Assembly (NCBI RefSeq): GCF_014256275.1 | Contig: NZ_JACCFE010000005.1 | Span: forward strand, 62,001 to 126,000 | Direction: 5' to 3' | Length of the DNA stretch: 64,000 nucleotides | DNA from: Rhodococcus sp. 4CII | Lineage (GTDB): Bacteria > Actinomycetota > Actinomycetes > Mycobacteriales > Mycobacteriaceae | Part shown: positions 53,619 to 62,435 of the stretch, piece after piece | Layout: each line of letters opens with the position of its first letter | Position numbering within the stretch: position 1 is the first letter of the stretch | Position numbers and translations under genes: made by a program | Notes under the pieces: model-generated | Database searches by the model: none | Told to the model about the DNA's origin: nothing | The model's input: the letters and a program-made list of their open reading frames with translations, nothing else

Positions 53619-54531
53619 AGTTCACCCCGCTCACCGAGTGAAATTCCTCGGCCCGCCACTACCTGGACTGCCAACAACCCTCCGCGACCACAACCGAGAC
53701 TACCGACGGTCGCCACGCTCCGTCGTGGACTCTTGGGTTTAGGTCGGGCGGAGTGCGAGTTCCCGGTCCGCTTTGTGTGATTTCCTCCAGTCGCCGGCAC
53801 CGTGCCGTTGCGGAGGCGTCGTGTAACACCGGCAGTTCGGTGTGCGTCACGCCTCACCGGTCGCGTCAGTCTTGTTTCGCGCCGGTAAGGCTCGAGCGTG
53901 ACGGTCGGGCACTCCAGGAGTCGACGATTGGCATGGTGTCGGCGCTGGCAGTAGCTCTCCGATGGCCCTCACGGTGTCTCGCTTGAAGAACGCCGGGCCC
54001 AGGTCTGGTCGTTGAGCCGGGCCGCCCGGGCATTTTCCTGGGCGACTATGGCTTCCTGCCATTCCTGGTCGGTCACCGCGGCATGGTCGGGTCCGGTGGG
54101 GGTGGGACGCCGAGCTGCGCGGCGATTTGAGCCCAAGACATGTCCGCCACGAGGGCCTCGGCCACAGCCCGGGTGAGGAGATCGTCGGCCTGATCGCCAC
54201 CGGAGGCGGAGTCAGGGCTGTCGGAGTCCACCACAGGTCTGCCCGACCAGGCCCGTCCGCTGGGCGCGGATTGATTCCATCATCCACCCGACTGTATCGG
54301 CCGCACCCAAAATGGAGCACACGCCACCTTCCCCAGCCGCGCATCGACGTACCTTCCTCGTGGGCCGTGCACTCTTTGGAGGTGCTCCAGGGGTGTGAGC
54401 TGGTGGTGCGTGAAACACCGTTGTTGCGCTCTCTATGACTCTCTAGTGACCACGGGGTGCGCCCAACTTAGAATCCGCGGCGGTGGGCGTGGCGCCGGGA
54501 CCTCTGCCGTCGACGTGGCTAGGGTCGGGCT
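53619..54531. other. degraded region with a helix-turn-helix gene remnant
   Basis: About 900 bp without an intact gene. On the minus strand around 54080-54220 a frame reads DDLLTRAVAEALVADMSWAQ and then IAAQLGVPPPP before a stop; in another frame at 53985-54092 follows TDQEWQEAIVAQENARAARL. Together they look like a broken small actinobacterial DNA-binding protein (AV-x-AL-x-x-GMSWA-x-IA-x-x-LGV). The rest shows nothing I can support. Confidence 0.35.
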
Positions 54532-54685
54532 GGTGAGCGGCAGCGAGCGGGTGGTGATGTTCGACATCGACGGCGGGCTGGCGGACCTGTCGGCATTCGC
54601 CCACCTCCTGACCGGGCGCGCGCTGCTGTGCCGCATCGGTCAGCCGGGCAAATTCTGCCATGGGGGCCGCGTAAGCGCCGGGTAG
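54532..54685 (+). pseudogene. truncated HAD-like phosphatase N-terminus
   Basis: From GTG at 54532 the frame reads VVMFDIDGGLADLSAFAHLL, the DxDG(V)LxD start of HAD phosphatase/kinase-phosphatase domain proteins, with a glycine where valine is common. After about 30 residues the similarity ends and a stop follows, leaving 51 residues. It is overlapped head to head by the broken gene at 54687-55182. Probably a remnant. Confidence 0.4.
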
Positions 54686-54686
54686 C

Positions 54687-55182
54687 TCACGTGGTCGTGG
54701 GAATGGTGATCTGCTCTCTGCCGTCGATGCCAGAGAGGAGATAGTGCGGGCAGGTGAGCACCTGTCGTGGCACGGGAATCGCCTGCCGGTCGGTGTCGAG
54801 GTAGAGGCGGTAGGTGAGCTGCCCGTCTCGGTGGCCGCCGGTGTCCGGGTCGACGGCGCCGAGGAAGTATCCGTGCGAGGCGTTCGCGGTCGAGAAGATC
54901 GCGCGCGCCCACTCGGCGGGCTCGGCGGGCGGGGAGATACCGTGGCCGACCAGTCTCGGCGTCGAGGGTGTGCACGAGGACCGTGACCACGTACCCGGCC
55001 ACGGCCGGAAACCACTCCTCAGCCGCGAGATCGAACGTCGCGATGGAGGTGTGGATCCGCAGCTCGATGTCCGTTCCGGTGCGCGCCGCCACTGTGATGA
55101 GGTGCGGATCTGCTGAGATGTCGACGGTGGCCAGAGACGGCAGCGTTTGGTCGGCGCTGGGGTTTTCGGTGCTTGCGGACAT
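54687..55182 (-). pseudogene. hypothetical protein interrupted by a frameshift
   Basis: ATG at 55182 opens SASTENPSADQTLPSLATVD, followed by ADPHLITVAARTGTDIELRI and WFPAVAGYVVTVLVHTLDAE. Near 54955 the reading continues in another frame as GHGISPPAEPAEWARAIFST, then GYFLGAVDPDTGGHRDGQLT and YRLYLDTDRQAIPVPRQVLT. Both parts have consistent coding bias, so a one-base shift breaks a gene of about 165 residues. No family recognised. Confidence 0.5.
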
Positions 55183-55397
55183 GAGGGCACGGGTACGGGG
55201 CCGCGGCGCCCCGGCCGACAGGGCGACAGGAGTACGCACCGCCCACGTCCGGACCGGCTGGATATTCCGCTGAACAGCAGAAACGACTTGTCCCCCTGAA
55301 GGAAGTAGTGGCACGCGTGCCGCACCGCCAGCCTTCGTCTCGACGTCACCGGGCGGCACAGTCCGGAGCACCGCACACCCCAGGGCAGGATGAGACC

Positions 55398-55568
55398 GTG
55401 AGCAACCGAACCGCAGCAGACCTCGAGCGTGTACTCGCCATGCTCACCTACGTACGCGACCGCCTCCGGGCGTCGGAGGGCAACGACTTCCGCATCCCGA
55501 CCATGGCCGTCGACCAGGTTCTCGATGAGCGCAACAGCCTCGAACGGTCGCCGTGGGATCGGAACTGA
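55398..55568 (+). CDS. small hypothetical protein
   Basis: A 56-residue acidic helical protein from GTG at 55398, preceded by GCAGGA: NRTAADLERVLAMLTYVRDR, then SEGNDFRIPTMAVDQVLDER. Divergent to the frameshifted gene at 54687-55182. An upstream in-frame start at 55308 would lengthen it by 30 residues. Function unknown. Confidence 0.5.
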   Translation: MSNRTAADLERVLAMLTYVRDRLRASEGNDFRIPTMAVDQVLDERNSLERSPWDRN

Positions 55569-55759
55569 TTTCTATCCGTGCAGAGTCCGGGCATCGGGCA
55601 CGGATGTTTCGGGTGGCTCGTAACGGGGGCCGAGCTGCTGCCGCCCGCGACGGAGTTATCGACGGCGTGGCATGAATTCGCTTCCGGTGACAGCCGGTCT
55701 GCGCCACACCCCTTGACGAAGGAAAGGACTCGGCCCCGCCTCGGTCGCCGGCACACACC

Positions 55760-55930
55760 ATGACTTCATCGACTCGCGGAGCGAACAGCCCGACCGACAC
55801 GACGACGACGGTGGAGGTGACCGGCGCCCGGCAGGGAACGGCCGAGCTGTTCGCCTTTCAGCTCGGGGTTGATGTGAAGGTGCGGACGGATGCCGATTTG
55901 GTGTTCTCGACAACCCCACCGCTGCCATAA
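55760..55930 (+). CDS. very small hypothetical protein
   Basis: ATG at 55760 to TAA at 55930, 56 residues: TSSTRGANSPTDTTTTVEVT, then ELFAFQLGVDVKVRTDADLV. The third-position bias is moderate and no strong ribosome site is visible. It may be a short real gene like its neighbour at 55398, with an N-terminal Thr-rich tail and a compact strand-rich end. Confidence 0.4.
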   Translation: MTSSTRGANSPTDTTTTVEVTGARQGTAELFAFQLGVDVKVRTDADLVFSTTPPLP

Positions 55931-56434
55931 CGCAGGTTCATAACCCGTAATGGGATCGTAGATCCGTTGGGAAAGTATGGTAAATAGGTGTTGCTTCCGC
56001 TTGGGCTCCTCGCGGCCGTGATGGCGGCTCGAACACTTTCCCACCGTTATTCTGTGCCGGGCTGCGTTTCCCGTCATGGGAAGTCCCGAGACTTCGGTGC
56101 ATGCCCGAACGCTCCGCCGCGTTGACCGCTAATCGACGGACCGATTGCAGCGCAACCATATTCGAACTTGTTATTCACGCGATGAATCAGGAAATGCCAG
56201 GCCTGGTTGGCCACCATAGTCCTGCAGTCCTCGGCACCGTCGACAGACGGTGCTCTGTGTTTGTCCTGCCGGGCGAAAGCGTGACGGCGCAGGTCCTCGG
56301 AAATCAGTGCGGCCCGCGTGTGATTGGTCGCCGTTTCGATCCGCTGGCGGTGAGAGGGCCGAAAGGCCGCTACTGTGTGCGTTCGACGATTGCCCGGACG
56401 AATAAGCAGAACAATGACCAATAAGGAGAACAGT
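55931..56434. other. region upstream of the Lsr2-module gene
   Basis: About 500 bp, more AT-rich than its surroundings, without a supported gene. The 107-residue + frame at 56101-56424 lacks a ribosome site and motifs. It should hold the promoter of the nucleoid-protein gene, which follows an AAGGAG ribosome site. Confidence 0.4.
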
Positions 56435-57616
56435 ATGGCGGTATCACCGAGGGGTTCCGAAGAATCGGCGAAGAAGACGACCAAGGAGATTCGTGAGTGG
56501 GCGATCGGGGCGGGCTTTAAGGTGTCCTCCCGCGGCCGGATTTCGGCCGAGATCGAGCAAGCCTTTCATGACGCTCAGGCGAAGAAGGCTCAGGTCAAAC
56601 CGGCGGCGGCAAAGAAGACGGCTGTGAAGAGAACAATCGCGGAGACGACGGCTGCGAAGAAGCGGCCCGCAAAAAAGGTAGTCGAGGAAAAGGCCCCCGC
56701 GAAGAGAGCGGCGAGCAAGGCCCCAGCGCAGAAAACGACCAAGGAGATTCGCGAGTGGGCGATCGGGGAGGGCTTGGAAGTGTCCTCCCGCGGGCGGATC
56801 CCGGCCGAGATCGAGCAAGCCTTCGACGACGCTCAGATGCAGAAGGCTCAGGTCAAACCGGCGCCGGTAAAGAAGACGGCAGCGAAGAAGCCAGCCGCCA
56901 AGAGGACCGCCGCGGCAGCTCCGGTCAAGAGGGCAGCGGCGAGCAAAGCTCCGGCGGAGAAAAAGATAGGCGCGACGAAGGCGGCTGCGGAGAAGCCGGC
57001 CGGGAAGAAGGCGGCCGTGAAGAAGCCGGTCGCGGCGAAGGTGCCGGTGAAGAGGGGAGTGGAGGGTAGGGCTCCGATAAAGACGACGAACAAGGAGATT
57101 CGTGCGTGGGCGATCGCGGATGGCCGCGAGGTGTCGTCCCGCGGCCGGATTTCGGCCGAGATCGAGCAAGCCTTCCACGACGCTCAGGCGAAGAGGGCGC
57201 AGGTCAAACCGGCGCCGGTAAAGAAGACGGCCGCAAAGACGACAGCTGCCAAGAAGACGGCCGCAAAGAAGACGGCTGCGGTGGCGGCTCCGGTCAAGAG
57301 GGTAGCGGCGGGCAAGGCTCCGGCGGAGAAGACGGCCGAGAAGACGGCCGCAACAAAGACGGCCGCGACGACGAAGGCCGGGAAGGAAGCAGTCGCGTCA
57401 AAGGTAACTTCGGAGAAGACGGCCGTGAAGAAGTTGGTCGCGGCGGAGGCGCCGGTGAAGAGGGAAGTGGTGAGTAGGGCTCCGGCGAAGAAGTCTTCGA
57501 GGGAGATTCGTGAGTGGGCGATCGGGGCGGGTCATGAGGTGTCCTCCCGCGGCCGGATTTCGGTCGAGATCGAGCGAGCATTCCATGATGCTCAGGCCGC
57601 GATGCCGGTCGCGTGA
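56435..57616 (+). CDS. nucleoid-associated protein: four Lsr2 C-terminal modules on histone-H1-like linkers
   Basis: A 393-residue, very basic protein. Four copies of a 33-residue module lie at about 17-49, 103-135, 220-252 and 356-388, each of the form KEIREWAIGxGxEVSSRGRI followed by SAEIEQAFHDAQ. This is the DNA-binding C-terminal domain of Lsr2, whose RGR motif (here 33-35, 119-121, 236-238, 372-374) enters the minor groove of AT-rich DNA. The linkers (53-101, 137-218, 254-354) are Lys/Ala/Pro-rich with KKTAAK repeats, like histone H1 tails. The Lsr2 N-terminal oligomerisation domain is absent. ATG at 56435 has AAGGAG upstream. It would bind and bridge AT-rich DNA through one chain. Confidence 0.85.
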   Translation: MAVSPRGSEESAKKTTKEIREWAIGAGFKVSSRGRISAEIEQAFHDAQAKKAQVKPAAAKKTAVKRTIAETTAAKKRPAKKVVEEKAPAKRAASKAPAQKTTKEIREWAIGEGLEVSSRGRIPAEIEQAFDDAQMQKAQVKPAPVKKTAAKKPAAKRTAAAAPVKRAAASKAPAEKKIGATKAAAEKPAGKKAAVKKPVAAKVPVKRGVEGRAPIKTTNKEIRAWAIADGREVSSRGRISAEIEQAFHDAQAKRAQVKPAPVKKTAAKTTAAKKTAAKKTAAVAAPVKRVAAGKAPAEKTAEKTAATKTAATTKAGKEAVASKVTSEKTAVKKLVAAEAPVKREVVSRAPAKKSSREIREWAIGAGHEVSSRGRISVEIERAFHDAQAAMPVA

Positions 57617-57872
57617 CTTGCAACATGGCCCTGATGTACAGCGTGGCCATTCTGCCGCGAAGGCTACGAGCCTGTGGGGACCGTGACCTGGGCGGTCGGA
57701 GGTTGTCCGCCGTCGCGGCATTGCAGGGGATGGGTGCGAGGTATCTCGGTGGACCTGACGTGACGATTCCCGCGCGGCTTTGTGGATCGGGAAGGCCGCA
57801 TATGTGCGTTGGGGAACCGCCGGTGGCCGCGGTTGCCGGTCTCTGAGCACCTTTCGGTGACACGATGGGCGG

Positions 57873-58574
57873 GTGGGGAGACAGAGCGGGATCTTCGCCG
57901 GTTGTGGTTTGGTCGTCGGGGTGGTGGCGGTGGTGGTGTTCGCCGCGTTTACGTCGCGGCCGTACATGGTGGCGACGTCGTTGCAGCCGGGGTTGACTGA
58001 TCCATCGGTTGTGGCGGTGGTCGTCCTCGTCGGCGCCGCGATGGCCGGGGCCGGTTGCGGGATGGTGCTGTGGCTGTCCGGGTGGCGGGTGGTGCGGGAC
58101 GCGGCGAGTGCGGACGAACGCCGCCGTCGGCGCACCTTTTTGCTCGGCCGGACCGTCGCCGCGGCCCTGGCTGGTATCACCGTGGGGTTGTCGCCGATGC
58201 TGGTGTTGCTATATGCCGTGTTCACGGCCACCGTGGGCATCGCCGTGGAGTGGGCTGTGGTGTTGGTGCTCTACGCCGGCAGCGCGGTGCTGGCGTACGG
58301 GTGCGCACTGCTGGGTGTGTGGTGGGTGTTGGCCGGGTCGGGTGATGATCGGCGCGCGGGAACGGTGCGGATGCTGGCGGTGTTGCTTCCGGTCGGTGCG
58401 CTGGCGGCGACGGCCGCCGGTGTGGGCGCCGCTGGGCTGTTCGGGTATTCCACTGTGCCTGCGACGTTCGTGTGCGTCATCACGGTGGTGGCCGCCGTCT
58501 TGACGGCAACGGTGGCCCTGGCTCGGATGCTGACCCGGGACCGGGCTCCGGCCGCAGGTACCGGCACTGGGTGA
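57873..58574 (+). CDS. membrane protein of unknown function
   Basis: A 233-residue protein with about six hydrophobic helices: FAGCGLVVGVVAVVVFAAF, VVAVVVLVGAAMAGAGCGMV, TVAAALAGITVGLSPMLVLL, VEWAVVLVLYAGSAVLAYGC, VLLPVGALAATAAGVGAAGL and VCVITVVAAVLTATVALA. The cytoplasmic loop after helix 2 is Arg-rich (DERRRRRTFLLGR). Starts with GTG at 57873; an ATG at 57865 is out of frame. No family recognised. Confidence 0.65.
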   Translation: MGRQSGIFAGCGLVVGVVAVVVFAAFTSRPYMVATSLQPGLTDPSVVAVVVLVGAAMAGAGCGMVLWLSGWRVVRDAASADERRRRRTFLLGRTVAAALAGITVGLSPMLVLLYAVFTATVGIAVEWAVVLVLYAGSAVLAYGCALLGVWWVLAGSGDDRRAGTVRMLAVLLPVGALAATAAGVGAAGLFGYSTVPATFVCVITVVAAVLTATVALARMLTRDRAPAAGTGTG

Positions 58575-58653
58575 CCGCGCCTGTCTCATCGCGTCCTCGA
58601 CCGCCCGCGACGTCGTCTCCGCGGCGGCCGAGGAACGGCGAGCATCCTCGGAG

Positions 58654-58923
58654 TGACGGACCAGAGCGTGCCTGGCTCCCCTCGAGAGTTATTCGGTGAA
58701 GGTTGCGGTTCGGTCAGGAACGGCCGTACCTCGAGCCATTCGTGGATGGGTTTCCCGCCGGCCCCGGGGGGCGACCGGGTTGTCATCGAGATCTGCACCC
58801 AGGGGCACGACTTCGCGCGGACGCGGGGCGACGTCCGCGACCTCGCGCCGCGCGCGGTCGCGGAACTCACCGAACTCGCCGACCTGCGTGTGCGATCGTG
58901 GCGGCGCCGCCGGTGCCGACGGT
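58654..58923 (+). other. possible small broken gene
   Basis: From about 58768 the + strand has good coding bias: GDRVVIEICTQGHDFARTRG followed by VRDLAPRAVAELTELADLRV. Upstream, a different frame (QERPYLEPFVDGFPAGPGG) fits better, suggesting a frameshift around 58765. It converges on the RES gene. I cannot define its ends with confidence. Confidence 0.25.
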
Positions 58924-59630
58924 TAGGGTGCGGCGGCGCGTTGGCAGTTGGGGCAGTGGGTTTCGTCGGTGTGGGTCACGGCGATGTGGCGGGGAACGAG
59001 TGCGGCGAGGAGCCGCGGGTGGATGCGGGGGTGTGTCAGGGGGAGGTCCAATAGTTGTCCGGTGCGGTCGCGTGCGGTGGTGATGGCGTTGTCGCAGTCC
59101 CAGAGGGCGAGGGCGTGGTCGTCGTTGTAGGCGGTGCGGTAGCGGATGCCGTCGACTTTCGTTGCGGCGGGTTGGTCTTCGTAGATCGCCCTCGCCCATT
59201 GTTGGGTGAGGCCGCGGTGTTCGTTGCCGGCGGCGAGGGCGGGGAGCGCTCCGATCGCCAGTGCTGCTCCGGGGGTGGTGAGGTCGTAGGTGACGATGTC
59301 GCGGACCGGCTGGGCCTGGGTGATCCGCCAGTGCGGGCACAGGGCGGCGACCCCGGCCTCACCGAAGACTTCGCAGGCGCTGGTGGCGAGGTCGACGGCC
59401 AGGTACAACACCGCACGCCCCGCCGGGTCCATCGCCGGTGGGGTGGGGGTGTGGTGGTCGAAGCGGGCGAGTGGCCCGAATCGACGGAAGGTGATCCCGT
59501 TCGGGGTGAACCGATCCTGGTGGTAGATCCGGAACCACGACGACGTGGTGGTGGGGGCGGTGGGTGTCCAGGTCCAGCGATGATCCGCCGAGGGCAAGGG
59601 TCGTACCGGGGCGGGGAGGGGCTTTACCAT
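58923..59630 (-). CDS. RES-domain protein (toxin of a RES/Xre-type pair)
   Basis: A 235-residue protein with the RES order: SWFRIYHQDRFTPNGITFRR, then LYLAVDLATSACEVFGEAGV with the Arg/Tyr/Glu pattern of the domain, DIVTYDLTTP, and YEDQPAATKVDGIRYRTAYN near the C-terminal Ser/Asn region. RES toxins degrade NAD+ or ADP-ribosylate a target. A C-terminal HCPNC pair is extra. ATG at 59630 overlaps the antitoxin stop by seven bases. The typical order is antitoxin then toxin, as here. Confidence 0.8.
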   Translation of the reverse strand: MVKPLPAPVRPLPSADHRWTWTPTAPTTTSSWFRIYHQDRFTPNGITFRRFGPLARFDHHTPTPPAMDPAGRAVLYLAVDLATSACEVFGEAGVAALCPHWRITQAQPVRDIVTYDLTTPGAALAIGALPALAAGNEHRGLTQQWARAIYEDQPAATKVDGIRYRTAYNDDHALALWDCDNAITTARDRTGQLLDLPLTHPRIHPRLLAALVPRHIAVTHTDETHCPNCQRAAAP

Positions 59631-60367
59631 CCGGCGGCGGTCAGGCCGGTCGCGACGGTGATGACGTGGGCGCTGTCGCGGGCCATCTCTTGAGCGGGGG
59701 TGCGGCCGGCGAAGGTGGTGTTGGGGCGGCTCATCCACCGCGAGAGGCTGACTTCACCGCCGGGGAACGCGCGGGTGAGGCGGTCGAGGTCGGGCAGGAC
59801 CGGGTCGGCCCGGTCCGGGGTGAACTGCCAGGTCGGGAACCGCCACTCCCGCCCGTCCTTGAGCCCGATGAGCCGCCCGTCGGCGGCCATGTCGGACACC
59901 GTCTGCCTAGAGACGCCGAGAATGTCCGCGACCTGGGTGCGGGTGAACGAGGCGGCGAGTTGCTCGCGCCGCTGATCGACCTGCAACTGCAGGTTCTCCT
60001 CCTCCAGTGTCGCGGTCTGCGCCGGGGTCGGTGCCGGACCCCAGTCGTCGTCGGGGACGCTTGCGAGGTGACGGCCGGGGGCGGGCACCGGCAAGGAACC
60101 GGTGGGGGTGTTCGGGGCGGACTGCTCTTCCCGCAGGATCTGCGCGGCGATCTCGAGTGCCTCCACCTTGGTCTGAACGATCCGTGCCGGTGTTCGCGGT
60201 GTCGGGGTGGTGATGGTGAGTTCGGTGACCCGCGACCACGCGAGGGCGCCGCCGTCCTCGGCGACGGTCACCTTCCAGCCGCCGGCGCGGTGGCGGCGAC
60301 CGGCGAGATGTCGCGGTGCCCGCACATACGGGGTGGTGTGCGGTGTGTGTCGACGTGTCCCGGGCAT
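59624..60367 (-). CDS. HTH antitoxin with MbcA/ParS-like C-terminal domain
   Basis: A 247-residue protein. The first half has a basic tail, KVEALEIAAQILREEQ and a proline-rich linker. The middle holds a helix-turn-helix FTRTQVADILGVSRQTVSDM followed by GREWRFPTWQF like an excisionase/MerR wing. The end FPGGEVSLSRWMSRPNTTFA, then GRTPAQEMARD, is the Xre/MbcA/ParS C-terminal toxin-binding domain (W-x4-PN-x-x-x-G-x-TP). It is longer than normal antitoxins (about 130-150). ATG has AGGAGG upstream. It probably represses the pair and neutralises the RES toxin. Confidence 0.78.
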   Translation of the reverse strand: MPGTRRHTPHTTPYVRAPRHLAGRRHRAGGWKVTVAEDGGALAWSRVTELTITTPTPRTPARIVQTKVEALEIAAQILREEQSAPNTPTGSLPVPAPGRHLASVPDDDWGPAPTPAQTATLEEENLQLQVDQRREQLAASFTRTQVADILGVSRQTVSDMAADGRLIGLKDGREWRFPTWQFTPDRADPVLPDLDRLTRAFPGGEVSLSRWMSRPNTTFAGRTPAQEMARDSAHVITVATGLTAAGW

Positions 60368-60497
60368 GGTGTACCTCCTCGCCCCATTGTACGGCTAATG
60401 CGGGATACGCGGGAAGCGCGGCCTTGGGTACAGGGTGCGGTAACGCTAGGGCCTGGATGCCGATATGTGACGTGAGTCACACATTTGGAGTTTGATT

Positions 60498-61472
60498 ATG
60501 TCGTCACCGCAGCCGTACCCGGGCCCTCCCCAGTCCTACGTTGTCTCACCTCCGGTAAGCGGCATCTCTGGTCACCTGGCGGCTCTGGTTGCGGCGGCCG
60601 CCTCGAGTGTGGGCATCGTCATCGGCAGTTTCGGGCCGTGGGCGAGTTTCCTCGGTTTCGGGACCAGCGGGATCGATGGGGACGGCATCTTCACCCTGAT
60701 TCTCGGGTTGGTCGGGGCCGCGGCGATCTTCACGTTGTGGGGGTGGGGCCGGTCCCGGTACGGACTCCGGTGGGTCGCGCCGGTCGTCGGCGTGCTCTGT
60801 CTCGTGGTGGCGATCGTGGACATCTTCGCCGTGACCTCGATGCGCGGTGAGCTGTTCGGTGAGCCGATCGGTGCCCGGGTCGGATGGGGCTTGTGGATGG
60901 TGACCCTCGGGTCGCTGGCGCTCTGCGTCACCGCGGCAATCGCGGCGGTTCAGATCGGGCAGCGCACCGTTCGGGGGCCACAGCCGTCCCCGCAGCCGGC
61001 AATCCCGAGCCCCGGTGGCCCACCGGGGTGGATGTGGGTGTTGGTCGGCGTCTTGGCGATCGCGGTGCTGGGTCTGATCGGGTACATCGCGATTGGTCCT
61101 CGACTCGTGGAGGCCGATCGCGCTGAACGCTCGGCTAGTTCGACGGAAACCGCCCCGACCTCACTGCGGGTCACCCTGAATCCAGGGTTGCCAGAAGTGG
61201 AACCGGTCGAGGCGCTGCCGTCCAGTGCCCGGCCGTGCCCGCCGCTGTTCACCGCCGCCGAATTCACGTCCTCGGCTGTCGGTACCGCCGTCACCTCGTG
61301 TGGATTCGCCGAAGAGGTTCGGCGCCAGTACCTGAATCAACCGCAGCGTGGACGACCCGTGACGATCGAGGCCGATAGCCCGGTCACCGGACAGCGGTAC
61401 CCGATGGGCTGCGGCGGAGTCCGGGTGGTGACCTGCAGCGGAGGCAACAACGCGGTCGTCTATGTGTATTGA
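60498..61472 (+). CDS. membrane protein with shared extracytoplasmic C-terminal domain
   Basis: A 324-residue protein with four N-terminal helices (LAALVAAAASSVGIVIGSFG; IFTLILGLVGAAAIFTLWGW; RWVAPVVGVLCLVVAIVDIF; WGLWMVTLGSLALCVTAAIA), a Pro-rich loop, a fifth helix (WMWVLVGVLAIAVLGLIGYI) and a C-terminal domain of about 80 residues with paired cysteines: CPPLFTAAEFTSSAVGTAVT, NQPQRGRPVTIEADSPVTGQ, VVTCSGGNNAVVYVY. The same domain ends the protein at 63331-63966. ATG at 60498 is preferred over the TTG at 60492. Function unknown. Confidence 0.75.
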   Translation: MSSPQPYPGPPQSYVVSPPVSGISGHLAALVAAAASSVGIVIGSFGPWASFLGFGTSGIDGDGIFTLILGLVGAAAIFTLWGWGRSRYGLRWVAPVVGVLCLVVAIVDIFAVTSMRGELFGEPIGARVGWGLWMVTLGSLALCVTAAIAAVQIGQRTVRGPQPSPQPAIPSPGGPPGWMWVLVGVLAIAVLGLIGYIAIGPRLVEADRAERSASSTETAPTSLRVTLNPGLPEVEPVEALPSSARPCPPLFTAAEFTSSAVGTAVTSCGFAEEVRRQYLNQPQRGRPVTIEADSPVTGQRYPMGCGGVRVVTCSGGNNAVVYVY

Positions 61473-61680
61473 CGTTGGGTGTATTGGTGTCGGCCGACGA
61501 TGTTGCCTGCGGGTGTGCCCACCTGCAGGTCCCCGAGTGCGGGAACCACGCGTCGCCGGGTCCACTCGACCCAAAACGGTTGCCCGGCATCGGCGGAACT
61601 TTCTCATGCACGGCTGAGCAGGCTGAGCTTGTTCCCACGGTGGTCCGGGGTCCGCGATCAGCCGGTGAACGTTCTGCTGG

Positions 61681-62244
61681 TCAATTGCACTCGGGGCCGG
61701 TGATATACCCCTGTTCGCACCCGTACTGCAGCTGGATCTCCCCACTGGTCGGGTCTTCCCCACAAGCGAGACCGCATCGTTCGTACCCGTTGACGACCCC
61801 ATCACCATTGCGGTCCTGGGAGGGATCGTAGGGATAGCCGGACGCACCGCTACCCGGATCCACCGTGCTGGCACATGCCGGATCCGTCGTCGAGGAGGAT
61901 CCGTCGGCGTAGACCGCCACGCCCCCGTAATCGCAGTACTGCAGGACCGGCTCGGCCGGAGGAACGTAGGTGTCACATTCCGCTTCGTAGCCCACGGTTC
62001 CGTCCGAGTACAGGGCGGTGCCGGATTGGTAGACGGAGAGGCCACCGCACTCGAAGGTGACCGGTGGCGGTGGCGGCACCGCCACCGGTTCACTCGCCGG
62101 CGAGGGCGGCGGTGGGGCCGGTGACGAGGCAAGAGACGACGGCGCCGGCTCAGGTGTCTGGGGTGCGGTGTCCTCGGTGCCGCACGCCGTCAGGGCAAGA
62201 GCGCTGATCGACACGGTCGCGAAAAAGAAGTGCCTGAGATTCAT
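61681..62244 (-). CDS. lipoprotein with EF-hand-like calcium motif
   Basis: A 187-residue secreted protein. Signal peptide NLRHFFFATVSISALALTAC with a lipobox (LTAC), then a Pro/Ser-rich spacer, a Cys-rich region with two YxDGT/YADGS repeats (CGGLSVYQSGTALYSDGTVG; CDYGGVAVYADGS) and DRNGDGVVNGYE, an EF-hand/dockerin-like DxNxDGxxxxxE loop. Six or more cysteines may form disulfides. Upstream is a promoter region shared with nothing; it faces the same way as the next lipoprotein gene. Family not recognised. Confidence 0.7.
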   Translation of the reverse strand: MNLRHFFFATVSISALALTACGTEDTAPQTPEPAPSSLASSPAPPPPSPASEPVAVPPPPPVTFECGGLSVYQSGTALYSDGTVGYEAECDTYVPPAEPVLQYCDYGGVAVYADGSSSTTDPACASTVDPGSGASGYPYDPSQDRNGDGVVNGYERCGLACGEDPTSGEIQLQYGCEQGYITGPECN

Positions 62245-62435
62245 CGGTGTTCTCGTTCAGTTGATCATCGCACAATATGGGGGAGCCGCTGGCGCCCTGA
62301 TACCGCTCTCGTCCTGTCTATCGCCCCTATCCCCGGCGACGTTGCAGGTTCGCTCCAACGGAGTACCCCCACCGGGCGCAGCACCACACGGGCCGAAAAG
62401 CCGAGAAGCGATGGCGACCGCCCGCCGGGGATGGT

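Noticed and set aside
53847..54344. A 165-residue minus-strand frame as an intact gene
   Set aside because: No ribosome site, poor codon bias, and better fragments of another protein are seen in the other frames of the same strand.
56444..57178. Minus-strand frame rich in Leu and Arg opposite the Lsr2-module gene
   Set aside because: The repeats arise from the complement of Lys/Ala codons; no start site and no domain.
56435..57616. Treating the Lsr2-module gene as non-coding tandem repeat DNA
   Set aside because: The four modules are well conserved as protein, spaced irregularly, and the frame is continuous with a good ribosome site.
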